Origin: Achromobacter pestifer
GTDB taxonomy: Bacteria; Pseudomonadota; Gammaproteobacteria; Burkholderiales; Burkholderiaceae_B
Direction of reading: 5' to 3'
NCBI RefSeq assembly: GCF_902859625.1
Contig: NZ_CADIJX010000001.1
Coordinates: 434,001-498,000, forward strand
Length of the DNA stretch: 64,000 nt
Both the position numbers and the translations under genes were made by a program. The notes beneath the pieces are model-generated. The model had not been told where the DNA came from and made no database searches. It saw nothing but the letters and a program-made list of their open reading frames with translations. Numbering within the stretch: the first letter of the stretch is position 1; each line of letters begins with the position of its first letter. Of this stretch, positions 36,129-44,929 are shown piece by piece.

Positions 36129-37256
36129 ATGAAGCCAGTATTTCGTCTGACCCCGGTCATTGCGGCGCTGGGAGTCGCCGCTGGCCTGACGTTTGCGGCG
36201 GGAGCGCAAGCGCAAACCATCAAGATTGGCGTTGTCGGCCCCACCACCGGCGCCGTCACCCAGTACGGCGATATGGTCCGTGAAGGTGTTGATACCGCGG
36301 TCGAGCGTATCAATGCGGCTGGCGGCGTGAACGGCAAGAAGCTCGAAACGGTGGTGATCGACGATGGCTGCGAGCCCAAGCAGGGTCCGGTTGCCGCCAA
36401 TCGCGTCGTCAACAGCAAGATCGGCTTCGTGGTGGGCCACGTGTGCTCGGGCGCGACCATCGCCGCCGCGGACATCTACAACAACGAAGGCGTCGTCATG
36501 GTGACGCCGTCGGCGACGGCGCCTGCCGTGACCGATGGCAAGAACTATGAGTTCATCTTCCGCACGATCGGCCGTGATGACCAGCAAGGTCCCGCGGCCG
36601 CCAAATTCGTGCTGGAGAAGATCAAGCCGAAGAAGGCTGCCGTGCTGCACGACAAGCAGTCGTATGGCCAGGGCATCGCCACGGCCGTCAAGAACGACCT
36701 GGAAAAGGGTGGCGTGCCGGTCGCGGTGTTTGAAGGCATCAATGCCGGCGACAGCGACTATTCGGCCGTGATCACCAAGCTGAAGAGCCAGGGCGTGGAT
36801 TTTGTCTACTACGGCGGCTATCACCCTGAAATGGGTCTGTTGCTGCGTCAGGCGGCCGAGCAAGGCGTGAAGGCCAAGTGGATGGGACCGGAAGGCGTGG
36901 GCAACCCGGACATCAACGCCATCGCCGGCGACGCCGTCGAAGGCATGTTGCTGACCCTGCCGGCCGACTTCACCCAGAACGCCGCCAACGCTGACATCGT
37001 GAAGTCGTTCGAGGCCAAGAAGCGCAATGCGGGCGGCGCCTTCCAGATGACGGCCTACACGGCCACTCAGGTCATTGCGGATGGCATCAAGGGCGCTGGC
37101 TCCGATGACCCGACCAAGGTTGCCAAGTACCTGCACGCCAATTCCTTCGATACCCCGATTGGCAAGGTGTCGTGGAACAAGCAAGGCGACTTGACGAACT
37201 TCTCGTTCGACGTGTTTACCTGGCACAAGGATGGTTCCAAGACCGTCTTCAAGTGA
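36129..37256 (+). CDS. Branched-chain amino acid ABC transporter substrate-binding protein (LivK family), orphan
   Basis: The first 28 residues form a Sec signal peptide ending AGAQAQ. The mature part is a type I periplasmic binding protein (TIKIGVVGPTTGAVTQYGDM; IDDGCEPKQGPVAANRVVN; TIGRDDQQGPAAAKF; YYGGYHPEMGLLLRQ). It is closely similar along its length to the LivK at 48272 but has no permease or ATPase beside it, so it probably feeds the shared liv transporter with a different ligand. A clear AGAGGAG ribosome site precedes the ATG. The gene stands alone, closed by a strong terminator 75 bases after the stop. Confidence 0.9.
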   Translation: MKPVFRLTPVIAALGVAAGLTFAAGAQAQTIKIGVVGPTTGAVTQYGDMVREGVDTAVERINAAGGVNGKKLETVVIDDGCEPKQGPVAANRVVNSKIGFVVGHVCSGATIAAADIYNNEGVVMVTPSATAPAVTDGKNYEFIFRTIGRDDQQGPAAAKFVLEKIKPKKAAVLHDKQSYGQGIATAVKNDLEKGGVPVAVFEGINAGDSDYSAVITKLKSQGVDFVYYGGYHPEMGLLLRQAAEQGVKAKWMGPEGVGNPDINAIAGDAVEGMLLTLPADFTQNAANADIVKSFEAKKRNAGGAFQMTAYTATQVIADGIKGAGSDDPTKVAKYLHANSFDTPIGKVSWNKQGDLTNFSFDVFTWHKDGSKTVFK

Positions 37257-37331
37257 TGCGCTGGCGGGCTCGGGGTCAATAGCCCTGATGCCCGTGGCAT
37301 CAAATGTGGGCACGCAAGCGTCCACATGACC

Positions 37332-37368
37332 GCCGGGCCGGAAGCCACAGTCTTCCGGCCCGGCTTTT
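37332..37368 (+). terminator. Intrinsic terminator after the orphan livK gene
   Basis: Perfect 13-base arms (37332-37344 and 37352-37364; GCCGGGCCGGAAG and its complement) with a 7-base loop, followed by TTTT. It ends the monocistronic binding-protein transcript. Confidence 0.9.
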
Positions 37369-37477
37369 GCATTGGCACGCCGCCCGTCGGGAACCGGATT
37401 GCAGCCCCGGTGTCGAACGGCCGGACCACCGCACGCGAAAGCGATGCGACCCCTAGACCTACTCTTGTCCGCCTACT

Positions 37478-38179
37478 ATGACCAAGGCCCTGCTAGTCGA
37501 AGACGATCCCAAGCTGTCGCGCCTGATCGCGCAGTTCTTGGAGCAACATGGGTTCAACGTCGCCCAGGCTTATCGTGGCGACCATGCCGTGGAAGCCTTT
37601 CGTCGGCATGATCCGGCGATCACCATTCTGGATCTGATGCTGCCCGGCCGTGATGGCCTGCAAGTGTGTCGAGACCTGCGCGCGTTCTCTTCCGCGCCCA
37701 TCTTGATGCTGACTGCGCGCGAGGACGACCTGGATCAGATCCTGGGGCTGGAGTCCGGCGCTGACGATTACGTCATCAAACCCGTTGAACCCCGGGTGTT
37801 GCTGGCGCGGATCCGGGCGCTGATGCGCCGTCACAACCAATTGGACGAGCCGCCGGAACATCTGGAGTTCGGGCCGCTTGTCATCGACCGGCGAACGCGC
37901 GCCGTCGTTCACGCGGGGGTCGAAGTCGATCTCACGACGATGGAGTTCGAAATGCTCTGGGCCCTGGCCAGCCAGGCCGGCCAGGTGCTGACCCGCGACG
38001 ATTTGCTCAACGCCGTCCGGGGTATCGAGTTCAACGGACTGGATCGCAGCGTGGACGTGTGCGTCAGCAAGCTGCGCCGCAAGCTGGACGATGACCCACG
38101 CGATCCCGCGCGCATCAAGACCGTGTGGGGCAAGGGCTATCTGTTCTCGCCGAAGGCACACGAGGGTGGCGATGCTTAA
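37478..38179 (+). CDS. rstA: RstA-like OmpR-family response regulator
   Basis: A receiver domain (phosphorylation site D52 in ILDLMLPG, K101 in YVIKPVEPR) is followed by a winged-helix DNA-binding domain ending GLDRSVDVCVSKLRRKL and IKTVWGKGYLFSP. That C-terminus is very close to E. coli RstA as I recall it, which is the basis for the name. It overlaps the kinase gene by 8 bases. Phased direct repeats just downstream of the kinase gene (39508-39549) may be its binding sites. The signal is unknown. Confidence 0.85.
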   Translation: MTKALLVEDDPKLSRLIAQFLEQHGFNVAQAYRGDHAVEAFRRHDPAITILDLMLPGRDGLQVCRDLRAFSSAPILMLTAREDDLDQILGLESGADDYVIKPVEPRVLLARIRALMRRHNQLDEPPEHLEFGPLVIDRRTRAVVHAGVEVDLTTMEFEMLWALASQAGQVLTRDDLLNAVRGIEFNGLDRSVDVCVSKLRRKLDDDPRDPARIKTVWGKGYLFSPKAHEGGDA

Positions 38180-39479
38180 GTTCGTCCTGCGGCTCTTCGT
38201 GGTGCTGGCGATCGGTTTCGTCATCTCCAACGAAGTGGTGGACCGAACCGCCAATTACTTCTTTGAGCCGGTCAACGCGGCGTATGCGCGTGAAGCGGTG
38301 CGAGGGCAGCTTCATAGCCTGACCCAAGAGGTGGGCAAGATTGCGCCGGAGGCGCGCGCCGACTATGTGCGCGATGCCCTGGTGCCGCACTACGGCCTGG
38401 GCTTGAAAGTGCTGGCCCCCGCCGACTACGAGGCTGCAAGTTATCAACTGACGGATGATGAGCGCAAGACGATCGCCGAAGGCGGGTTCTTGCAGCGCGA
38501 CAAGCTGATGACGTTTGTGACCGCCATCCCGGGGCCGGGGGCGCAGTGGCTTGAAGTGAAGATGCCGCCAGAACCGCCCATTGGCCCGTGGGTGATCGCC
38601 GCGATCTATTCCGCGCTTGGCCTGCTGCTTTGCGCGTTCATGCTGGTGTGGGCGCTGCCCATTTGGCGTGACCTTGAAGCCCTGAAGACGGCGGCCCAGC
38701 GCATGGGCCAGGGGGATCTGCAAGCGCGGGCGCGGTTGTCGCGGCATTCCAGCATTCGCAATCTGGGTGACACGTTCAACCAGATGTCCGACCGCATCGG
38801 CGCACTGATCAGCAATCAGCGCGACCTGACCAATGCCGTGTCGCATGAGCTGCGCACCCCGATTGCCCGCCTGTCCTTTGAACTGGACATGATCGACCGC
38901 GAAGGCGACCCGGCTGCGCGCAAGCGGCTGGTCGAGGAAATGAAGAGCGACGTGGCCGAGCTGGACAGCATGGCTTCCGAGCTGCTGATGTACGCCCGCC
39001 TGGAGCACAAGAACGATGATGTCGCGCTGCGGGCGCAGGATGCGCGCGGTTGGCTGGATTCCGTGGTGCAGCATGCCGCCTACGAGGCGGGCGTGTCCGG
39101 TGTGCATTGTGTCGTGTCGCAATGCGACGTGGCCGACGTGCGGCTGCATCAGCGTTACATGACGCGGGCGCTGTTGAATCTGCTTCAGAATGCCATCCGC
39201 CACGCGGGGGGCCGTGTTCAAGTTTGCCTGACCAGTCCGGCGCCGCAGGAATACGTGCTGACGGTGGATGACGATGGTCCGGGAGTGCCCCCCGCCGATC
39301 GCGAACGCATCTTCGAGCCCTTCATCCGTCTGGACGAAAGCCGAGACCGCGGCACGGGCGGCACCGGGCTGGGGCTGGCCATTGTGAGCCGCGTGGCAAG
39401 GTGGCATAACGGCACGGCCGTCGCGACTGATAGCCCCTTGGGCGGCGCACGTTTCATCGTCAGCTGGAAGGCGGCCTGA
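38172..39479 (+). CDS. rstB: RstB-like sensor histidine kinase
   Basis: About 435 residues: a membrane helix at 5-20, a periplasmic domain of roughly 125 residues, a second helix (VIAAIYSALGLLLCAFMLVW), HAMP, a dimerisation helix with the phospho-accepting His in AVSHELRTPIARL, and an ATPase domain with NLLQNAIRHAGG, DDGPGVP and GTGLGLAIVSRVARWH. The start is ATG 38172, overlapping rstA; an earlier in-frame start lies deep inside rstA and was rejected. It should phosphorylate RstA. The short periplasmic domain is the likely sensor; ligand not predictable. Confidence 0.87.
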   Translation: MLKFVLRLFVVLAIGFVISNEVVDRTANYFFEPVNAAYAREAVRGQLHSLTQEVGKIAPEARADYVRDALVPHYGLGLKVLAPADYEAASYQLTDDERKTIAEGGFLQRDKLMTFVTAIPGPGAQWLEVKMPPEPPIGPWVIAAIYSALGLLLCAFMLVWALPIWRDLEALKTAAQRMGQGDLQARARLSRHSSIRNLGDTFNQMSDRIGALISNQRDLTNAVSHELRTPIARLSFELDMIDREGDPAARKRLVEEMKSDVAELDSMASELLMYARLEHKNDDVALRAQDARGWLDSVVQHAAYEAGVSGVHCVVSQCDVADVRLHQRYMTRALLNLLQNAIRHAGGRVQVCLTSPAPQEYVLTVDDDGPGVPPADRERIFEPFIRLDESRDRGTGGTGLGLAIVSRVARWHNGTAVATDSPLGGARFIVSWKAA

Positions 39480-39507
39480 CAGCCGCCTGCGCGCAGGCGT
39501 AAAGAAA

Positions 39508-39549
39508 CTTCACAAAGCGTTCCTCCAATCTTCACAAACTCCATACAAA
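39508..39549. promoter_or_regulatory. Phased direct repeats, candidate response-regulator binding site
   Basis: CTTCACAAA occurs at 39508-39516 and again at 39530-39538, exactly 22 bases apart, and ACAAA recurs at 39545, 11 bases further. Spacing by whole helical turns is typical of OmpR/PhoB-family sites. The array lies 29 bases after rstB and 71 bases before the downstream ATG. Confidence 0.5.
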
Positions 39550-39620
39550 GCGGGAAAGATCCGGTTTAGGCCCGTGGATAGCATGACGGCATTCTCCTGT
39601 CTTAGGGTTTGCAGCAAGTC

Positions 39621-40721
39621 ATGTTCTCTCTTAGCCGCCTGGTTGCCATCGGGTCGTTGCTGGTCGCCGCAGGCGGCTGCCAGCATCTGCCGCCGTCCGC
39701 GCCGCCCACGGTCGCCAAAGGCGACTACAACGCGGTCCTGGGCTACCTGGAGCAGCGCATCCCGTATGACATGGGCAGGCACAAGGTGCCGGGCCTGTCG
39801 ATTGCCATCGTGGATGACCAGCGTGTGGTCTGGAGCACGGGCTTTGGCTACGCGGATGCCCACCGGCATCGCACCGCAACCAGCGATACGCTGTATCGCG
39901 TAGGCGCCATCAGCAAGATCGTCACCGCGGCAGGGGTATTCCGCGCGTCGGACGAAGGCCGGCTGCCGCTTGATGCGCCTGCCGGCCAGAGCTTGCCAGA
40001 CTGGCAGCTACAGCCCCGTCGCAATGCGATGCAGTGGATGGGGGCAGACCCGTACACCGCCCGCAATCTGCTGACGCTGCATCCGGCGACCCTGGAAGAC
40101 ACCATGGGCCGTGCGCGTGCCGACATGGCCTATGCCTTGTTGGGCGACATGGTGGCGTACGCCGCCAAAGAGCCGCTGGACACCTATGTCCGGCGCACCA
40201 TCCTGCAACCGTTGAATATGCCGCGCGCCGGCTATCAGGTGAATGCCCGCATGCTTGAGTTGCGCGCGGCCGGATATCGCCTTGGGGTGCCCTGGGCCGA
40301 AACGCCTCAGCCCAATGAGGCGGCGGACGGCCTGTGGATGAGCACGGCCGAGATGGCTCGGTTTTCAAGCATGTTGTTCGCCGGGGGCGTATTCAGGGGC
40401 GCGCGCGTGCTCAAAGATGAATCCGCGCAGGCCGTGTTGAACCTGGAAACGGTATCGGGCGCCAGCCTGGACCTGAGCTGCCGCTTGGCGCTGTCCTGGC
40501 TGGCCGCGCCCTGCGGCGAAGACCTTGTGGGCGGCGGTTCCCTGCGCGAGCACAGCGGCGCCACCGAAGCCTTCCACGCCCGGTATCTGCTGGCGCCTCA
40601 AGACAAGCTCGCCGTTTTGGTCATGAGCAATTCCGATACGAGTGAGCCGTTGGTGGCCGCCGTGTCGACGTTGGCCATGCGCTTGATGCAGCAGGCCAAG
40701 CAAGGCCCCGACATCCACTGA
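39621..40721 (+). CDS. Beta-lactamase-fold (class C/DD-peptidase-like) protein lacking catalytic residues
   Basis: About 366 residues with a lipoprotein-like N-terminus (VAAGGC, Cys20) and a PF00144-type fold: ISIAIVDDQRVVWSTGFGYAD-like start, ADG..MSTAEMARFSSML middle, and EHSGATEAF (His311-Gly313) near the end. In active relatives the nucleophile box reads GSxSK; here it is GAISK, so the serine is Ala96 while Lys99 remains. The YxN box before YALLGD is also missing (RADM). It is probably a pseudoenzyme that binds peptidoglycan or a partner. ATG 39621 is preferred to the TTG at 39609. It may be controlled by the neighbouring RstAB pair. Confidence 0.8.
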   Translation: MFSLSRLVAIGSLLVAAGGCQHLPPSAPPTVAKGDYNAVLGYLEQRIPYDMGRHKVPGLSIAIVDDQRVVWSTGFGYADAHRHRTATSDTLYRVGAISKIVTAAGVFRASDEGRLPLDAPAGQSLPDWQLQPRRNAMQWMGADPYTARNLLTLHPATLEDTMGRARADMAYALLGDMVAYAAKEPLDTYVRRTILQPLNMPRAGYQVNARMLELRAAGYRLGVPWAETPQPNEAADGLWMSTAEMARFSSMLFAGGVFRGARVLKDESAQAVLNLETVSGASLDLSCRLALSWLAAPCGEDLVGGGSLREHSGATEAFHARYLLAPQDKLAVLVMSNSDTSEPLVAAVSTLAMRLMQQAKQGPDIH

Positions 40722-40732
40722 TTTTCACCCTG

Positions 40733-40758
40733 CGGGCGCCTGACGCCCGTCTTTTTTT
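40733..40758 (+). terminator. Intrinsic terminator after the beta-lactamase-fold gene
   Basis: CGGGCG, a 5-base loop and CGCCCG are followed by TC and seven T residues. It lies 12 bases after the stop and 27 before the mipA start, so mipA probably has little readthrough from upstream or uses a promoter overlapping this region. Confidence 0.8.
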
Positions 40759-40784
40759 CAACCTCGTTTCCTCTGGATGCTGTT

Positions 40785-41687
40785 ATGAAGCGATTTTTCC
40801 GTTTGTCTTTCGTCCCACGTCGTGTCGCCGTGGCCGGCCTGTTTGCCGCCGTGCCAGTGCTGCCAGCGGCCGCTGGCGAACTTGTTGTGGCGGAAGCCAG
40901 TTCGGTCTACGGGCAGCGGGGCGCAAGCTCCCGGGGGTTGACGGTGGCAACCGGCGAGGACCGCCCCGAAGGGCAATGGACCTTCTACGGCACGGCCGGG
41001 GTGGGCTATGCGCCGCGCTACAGCGGTAGTGACGAGAGTTCGGTCGCGCCGATCGTGGGCCTGGGTGTGCGCAGTCCGAACGGCTTCTTTCTGGGCACGG
41101 ATCACGGCTTGGGGTGGGAGACACAGGCGCTGGACAGCACCTTCCGCTTCTATGTGGCGCCCAGTGCGTCGCGCAAGGATCACAAGAAGGGGTTTCAAGG
41201 GTCGGACAAGCTGCGCGGCATGGGCGATATCAAAAGCCGTGCGCAGATCGGCATGGACGCCGAGACGGCGCTGGGGCCTGTCGTGCTGTCTGCGACCGTG
41301 GCGCACGCATTCAAGAAGGGTGACGACAAGGACGTCGGTAGCGCCTATACGATGTTCAACCTGGGCGCCAGCACGACGGTGTATGAAGGATCGGCGGGTT
41401 CGGTGTCGCTGGCACTGAGCGGCACGCTTGGCGACGGCAACTACATGCGCACCTGGTATGGCGTCAGCGGCCAGCAATCGGCGAAATCCGGGTATCGCCG
41501 CTACAACCCGAAAGGCGGCCTGGAAAGCGTGGGCTTGGGGGCGACGTGGACGCTGCCGGTCACCGAGTCCTGGTCGTGGACGGTGGCGGCCGAAGCGCGG
41601 CGATTGTTTGGCGATGCGGCCGACAGTCCCATCGTGAAGGACCGCAACCAGTACTCCATCGGGACGATGGTGACGTATACGTATTGA
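40785..41687 (+). CDS. mipA: MipA/OmpV family outer-membrane protein
   Basis: A signal peptide (about 1-31, ending LPAAAG) precedes a beta-barrel-like mature protein with alternating strands: WTFYGTAGVGYAPRYSGSDES, APIVGLGVRSPNGFFLGTDHGLG, and the terminal YSIGTMVTYTY, whose final aromatic residue fits barrel insertion. MipA/OmpV proteins are outer-membrane proteins linked to murein-synthesis scaffolding or to antibiotic and osmotic response. The neighbour with a penicillin-binding fold and the adjacent two-component system suggest an envelope-stress group. Exact role unproven. Confidence 0.85.
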   Translation: MKRFFRLSFVPRRVAVAGLFAAVPVLPAAAGELVVAEASSVYGQRGASSRGLTVATGEDRPEGQWTFYGTAGVGYAPRYSGSDESSVAPIVGLGVRSPNGFFLGTDHGLGWETQALDSTFRFYVAPSASRKDHKKGFQGSDKLRGMGDIKSRAQIGMDAETALGPVVLSATVAHAFKKGDDKDVGSAYTMFNLGASTTVYEGSAGSVSLALSGTLGDGNYMRTWYGVSGQQSAKSGYRRYNPKGGLESVGLGATWTLPVTESWSWTVAAEARRLFGDAADSPIVKDRNQYSIGTMVTYTY

Positions 41688-41701
41688 AGATGGGGAAGAA
41701 A

Positions 41702-41720
41702 CCGCCCCAGGACGGGGCGG
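41702..41720 (-). terminator. Weak terminator-like hairpin after ugpC
   Basis: CCGCCCC and GGGGCGG pair across a 5-base loop. On the minus strand the stem is followed by TTTCTT, a poor but recognisable U-tract. It lies 60 bases after the ugpC stop, in the convergent gap with mipA. Confidence 0.5.
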
Positions 41721-41779
41721 GTTCGGAGGGGAGGGCAGGCCATCCGGCCGCCGGTGCCCCTCCGGGCGTGCAGAACCGC

Positions 41780-42868
41780 TTACAGGCCTTGGACGCGGCG
41801 GCCGGTGTCGGCTTCAAACCAATGCAGCGGATGGCGGCCGTCCGGGCCCACATTGACGCGATCGCCCACCTTGGCGGACGACTCGGACAATTGGCGGGTG
41901 GTGCAGCGCACGACAAGCGTGGTCTTGCCGCAACGGCAGTGCACCAGCTGTTCGGAGCCCAGCGTTTCGACCATTTCAACTTCGGCCGGCACGCCTTGCG
42001 TGTTCAGCAACATGTGTTCGGGCCGCATGCCCATGATGATCTTGCGGCCACGCACCTGTGCGGGCACTTGCAGCGGCGAGATCTCCAGTGCCATGCCGTC
42101 CGTGGTTTGCACGGTGCCGTCGCCGGAAACCTGGACTTCCATCAGGTTCATCGGGGGCGAGCCGATGAAGCCCGCGACAAACGTCGAGGCGGGCTTCTCG
42201 AACACCTCCATCGGGGTGCCGATCTGTTCGGGCACGCCTTGGTACATGACGATCATGCGGTGGGCCAGCGTCATGGCTTCCACTTGATCGTGCGTGACGT
42301 ACAGGCTGGTGGTGCCCAGGCGCCGATGCAGCTTCATGATTTCCAGGCGCATCGCCACGCGCAGTTTGGCGTCCAGGTTCGACAAGGGTTCGTCGAACAG
42401 GAATACCTTGGGTTCGCGCACGATGGCGCGGCCCATGGCGACCCGTTGGCGTTGACCGCCGGACAGGGCGCGCGGGCGGCGATCCAGCAGGTGGCCCAGT
42501 TCCAGGATCTGCGCGGCGATGTCCACGCGCTTCTTGATCTCGTCCTTGGAGAACTTGCGGATCTTCAAGCCGTAGGCCATGTTCTCAAACACGGTCATGT
42601 GCGGGTAGAGCGCGTAGTTCTGGAACACCATCGCGATGTCGCGTTCGGCCGGCTCCAGGGTGTTGACGACCTTGCCGTCAATCACGATGTCTCCGCTGGT
42701 GACGGATTCCAGGCCGGCGACCATGCGCATCAGCGTGGACTTGCCGCAGCCAGACGGGCCGACGATGACGATGAATTCACCGTCTTTGACATCCATGTCG
42801 ATGCCGTGGATGACCGGCACATTGCCGGCATAGGTTTTCTTGACGTTGCGGAAGCTGAGAGTAGCCAT
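41780..42868 (-). CDS. ugpC: sn-glycerol-3-phosphate ABC transporter ATP-binding protein UgpC
   Basis: The 362 residues hold Walker [11 protein letters not shown]-loop [11 protein letters not shown], signature [16 protein letters not shown], Walker [17 protein letters not shown] and H-loop [11 protein letters not shown], then a C-terminal OB/TOBE domain as in the MalK/UgpC group. It energises the UgpAE permease. It is last in ugpBAEC, 46 bases after ugpE. Placement with UgpB, A and E decides the name over other MalK-like ATPases. Confidence 0.92.
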   Translation of the reverse strand: MATLSFRNVKKTYAGNVPVIHGIDMDVKDGEFIVIVGPSGCGKSTLMRMVAGLESVTSGDIVIDGKVVNTLEPAERDIAMVFQNYALYPHMTVFENMAYGLKIRKFSKDEIKKRVDIAAQILELGHLLDRRPRALSGGQRQRVAMGRAIVREPKVFLFDEPLSNLDAKLRVAMRLEIMKLHRRLGTTSLYVTHDQVEAMTLAHRMIVMYQGVPEQIGTPMEVFEKPASTFVAGFIGSPPMNLMEVQVSGDGTVQTTDGMALEISPLQVPAQVRGRKIIMGMRPEHMLLNTQGVPAEVEMVETLGSEQLVHCRCGKTTLVVRCTTRQLSESSAKVGDRVNVGPDGRHPLHWFEADTGRRVQGL

Positions 42869-42914
42869 GTTTATTCGTGTTCGGAGTCGTGTTCGGGTGG
42901 GCGCGGCGTGGGGG

Positions 42915-43766
42915 TCATTTTTCCGTGTCGACCAGACCCTTGACGAACCATTTCTGCATCAGGATGACGACCAGCGCCGGCGGAATCATGGCAAGCATGG
43001 CGGTGGCCATGGTGATGTTCCATTCGGTCACGCTGTCACCGCCGCTGATCATCCGCTTGATGCCGATGACGACGGGGTACATGTCTTCCTGGGTGGTGAC
43101 AAGCAGTGGCCACAGGTATTGGTTCCAGCCGTAGATGAACTGGATCACGAACAGGGCGGCAATGCTGGTCTTGGACAGCGGCAGCAGCACGTCGAAGAAG
43201 AAACGCACCGGACCCGCGCCGTCGATCCGGGCGGCTTCAATCAGCTCGTCCGGGACCGTCAGGAAGAACTGGCGGAACAGGAACGTGGCCGTGGCCGAGG
43301 CGATCAGTGGCAGGGTCAGGCCGGCGTAGCTGTTGAGCAGGCCCAGGTCCGCCACCACCTTGTAGGTAGGCGCGATCCGGACTTCAACGGGCAGCATGAG
43401 CGTGACGAAGATCATCCAGAAGAAGAACATGCGGCCGGGAAAGCGGAAGTACACCACCGCGAAAGCCGACAACAGGGAAATCGCGATCTTGCCGATGGAA
43501 ATGCACAGCGCCATGATCAGGCTGACGTACATCATGCGGCCCACGGGAGCGCCCGACGAACCGCCGGACGAGCCGCCGAACAGCGCCTGCATGTAGTTAT
43601 CGACAAAATGCGGACCAGGAATCAGCGACATCGGCGCTTGCGCCACTTCCTGGGCGGTCTGGGTAGACGCCACGAAAGTGATGTAGAGCGGAAATGCCAC
43701 CATCGCCACTCCGCAGAGCAGAATGAAGTGGGCCAGAATATCCAGCCAGGGACGGCGTTCAACCAT
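42915..43766 (-). CDS. ugpE: sn-glycerol-3-phosphate ABC transporter permease UgpE
   Basis: A 283-residue MalG-type permease with six predicted membrane segments. The ATPase-contact EAA loop reads [24 protein letters not shown]. The Gly/Ser run SSGGSSG in the first periplasmic loop is seen in betaproteobacterial UgpE. It pairs with UgpA, whose gene ends 21 bases upstream. Confidence 0.92.
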   Translation of the reverse strand: MVERRPWLDILAHFILLCGVAMVAFPLYITFVASTQTAQEVAQAPMSLIPGPHFVDNYMQALFGGSSGGSSGAPVGRMMYVSLIMALCISIGKIAISLLSAFAVVYFRFPGRMFFFWMIFVTLMLPVEVRIAPTYKVVADLGLLNSYAGLTLPLIASATATFLFRQFFLTVPDELIEAARIDGAGPVRFFFDVLLPLSKTSIAALFVIQFIYGWNQYLWPLLVTTQEDMYPVVIGIKRMISGGDSVTEWNITMATAMLAMIPPALVVILMQKWFVKGLVDTEK

Positions 43767-43787
43767 TGTTATTAGCCTCGAACAAAA

Positions 43788-44669
43788 TCAATACTGCACT
43801 TTGCGGTCGACGTACCGGAACTGTACGACCGTCAAGGCAACCACAATGAACATCAGCACCACGGACTGGGCCGCGGAAGAACCCAGGTCCAAGCCACGGA
43901 AGCCGTCGCTGTACACCTTGTAGACCAGGATCGAGGTCGACGTGCCGGGACCGCCTTGCGTGGTGGTGTCCACAACGGCAAAGGTGTCGAAGAAGGCGTA
44001 AATGATGTTGACGACCAGCAGGAAGAACGTGGTGGGCGACAGCAGCGGGAACACGATGCTCCAGAAGCGGCGGGCAGGGCTTGCGCCGTCGATCGCAGCC
44101 GCTTCGATCAGCGAACGCGGGATCGATTGCAGGCCAGCCAGGAAGAACAGGAAGTTGTACGAAATCTGCTTCCAGACGGCGGCAACCAGCACCAGCATCA
44201 TGGCCTGGTTGCCATCCAGCCGGGGGTTCCAATCGACGCCGGACTTGCGCAAGGCCACGGCCAGGATACCGACGGAAGGCGAGAACATGAAAAGCCAGAG
44301 CACGCCGACGACGGCAGGCGCCACGGCATACGGCCAGATCAGCAGCGTCTTGTAGAGTCCTGCGCCGCGGATCACGCGGTCGGCCATGACGGCCAGCAGC
44401 AAGGACACGCCAAGACCGACCACCGCCACCAGGATCGAGAACACGGCGGTGACGCGGAAGGAATCGAGGTAGGCCTGTTGCGAGAACAGTTCCATGAAGT
44501 TGTCCAGTCCGACGAACTCGGAGGACAAGCCGAAGGCATCCTCCAGCCGCATGGACTGCCACATGGCTTGTCCGGCAGGCAGGAAGAAGAAGACCACGGT
44601 AATGATCAGCTGCGGCAAGAGCAGCAGATAGGGCAAGGTCTTATGCCCAAATACAACACGTTTTTCCAT
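43788..44669 (-). CDS. ugpA: sn-glycerol-3-phosphate ABC transporter permease UgpA
   Basis: A 293-residue MalF-type permease. Six hydrophobic segments and the EAA loop [25 protein letters not shown] (positions about 205-230) are visible; only parts are quoted as diagnostic. The N-terminus ([23 protein letters not shown]) is typical of UgpA. It lies 260 bases downstream of ugpB, and the gap contains two strong hairpins, so its expression is probably lower than that of the binding protein. Confidence 0.92.
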   Translation of the reverse strand: MEKRVVFGHKTLPYLLLLPQLIITVVFFFLPAGQAMWQSMRLEDAFGLSSEFVGLDNFMELFSQQAYLDSFRVTAVFSILVAVVGLGVSLLLAVMADRVIRGAGLYKTLLIWPYAVAPAVVGVLWLFMFSPSVGILAVALRKSGVDWNPRLDGNQAMMLVLVAAVWKQISYNFLFFLAGLQSIPRSLIEAAAIDGASPARRFWSIVFPLLSPTTFFLLVVNIIYAFFDTFAVVDTTTQGGPGTSTSILVYKVYSDGFRGLDLGSSAAQSVVLMFIVVALTVVQFRYVDRKVQY

Positions 44670-44691
44670 AGGGGGAACCCAAGGTACAGAA

Positions 44692-44718
44692 AAGCGGCGG
44701 TTGGATTAACCGCCGCTT
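44692..44718 (-). terminator. Second hairpin in the ugpB-ugpA gap
   Basis: AAGCGGCGGTT and its complement form a perfect 11-bp stem around GGATT. No U-tract follows on the minus strand, so it may stabilise or process the mRNA instead of terminating it. It lies 23 bases before the ugpA start, near its ribosome site. Confidence 0.55.
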
Positions 44719-44743
44719 GAAACCGCTTTCATAAAAATACGAT

Positions 44744-44780
44744 AGGCTTAAAGCCCTAAAAAAACCAGGGCTTTAAGCCT
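44744..44780 (-). terminator. Terminator/attenuator hairpin between ugpB and ugpA
   Basis: Perfect 14-base arms (44744-44757 and 44767-44780) surround a 9-base loop. In the minus-strand RNA the stem is followed by UAUCGUAUUUUU, moderately U-rich. Partial termination here would make more UgpB than permease, a common pattern in binding-protein operons. Confidence 0.7.
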
Positions 44781-44929
44781 TGCGCTTGCTTTCCGCGTCG
44801 GTGTCCGTAAGGGGTTCCCAGGGGGGCCTCGAGGCGATCCGTGCGGCGATCCGGTCCAACCGCTAAGTGCCTGTCATTGCATGAGAAATGCATATTGACG
44901 AGCCCCTGCGGGTGTCCCGGAAAAGGGCG

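Noticed and set aside
38115-39407. 430-codon open frame antisense to the histidine kinase
   Set aside because: Histidine- and arginine-rich low-information sequence typical of the reverse strand of high-GC genes; the plus strand encodes a complete kinase.
41546-42943. 465-codon plus-strand frame across ugpC
   Set aside because: Shadow of ugpC, whose ABC motifs are intact on the minus strand.
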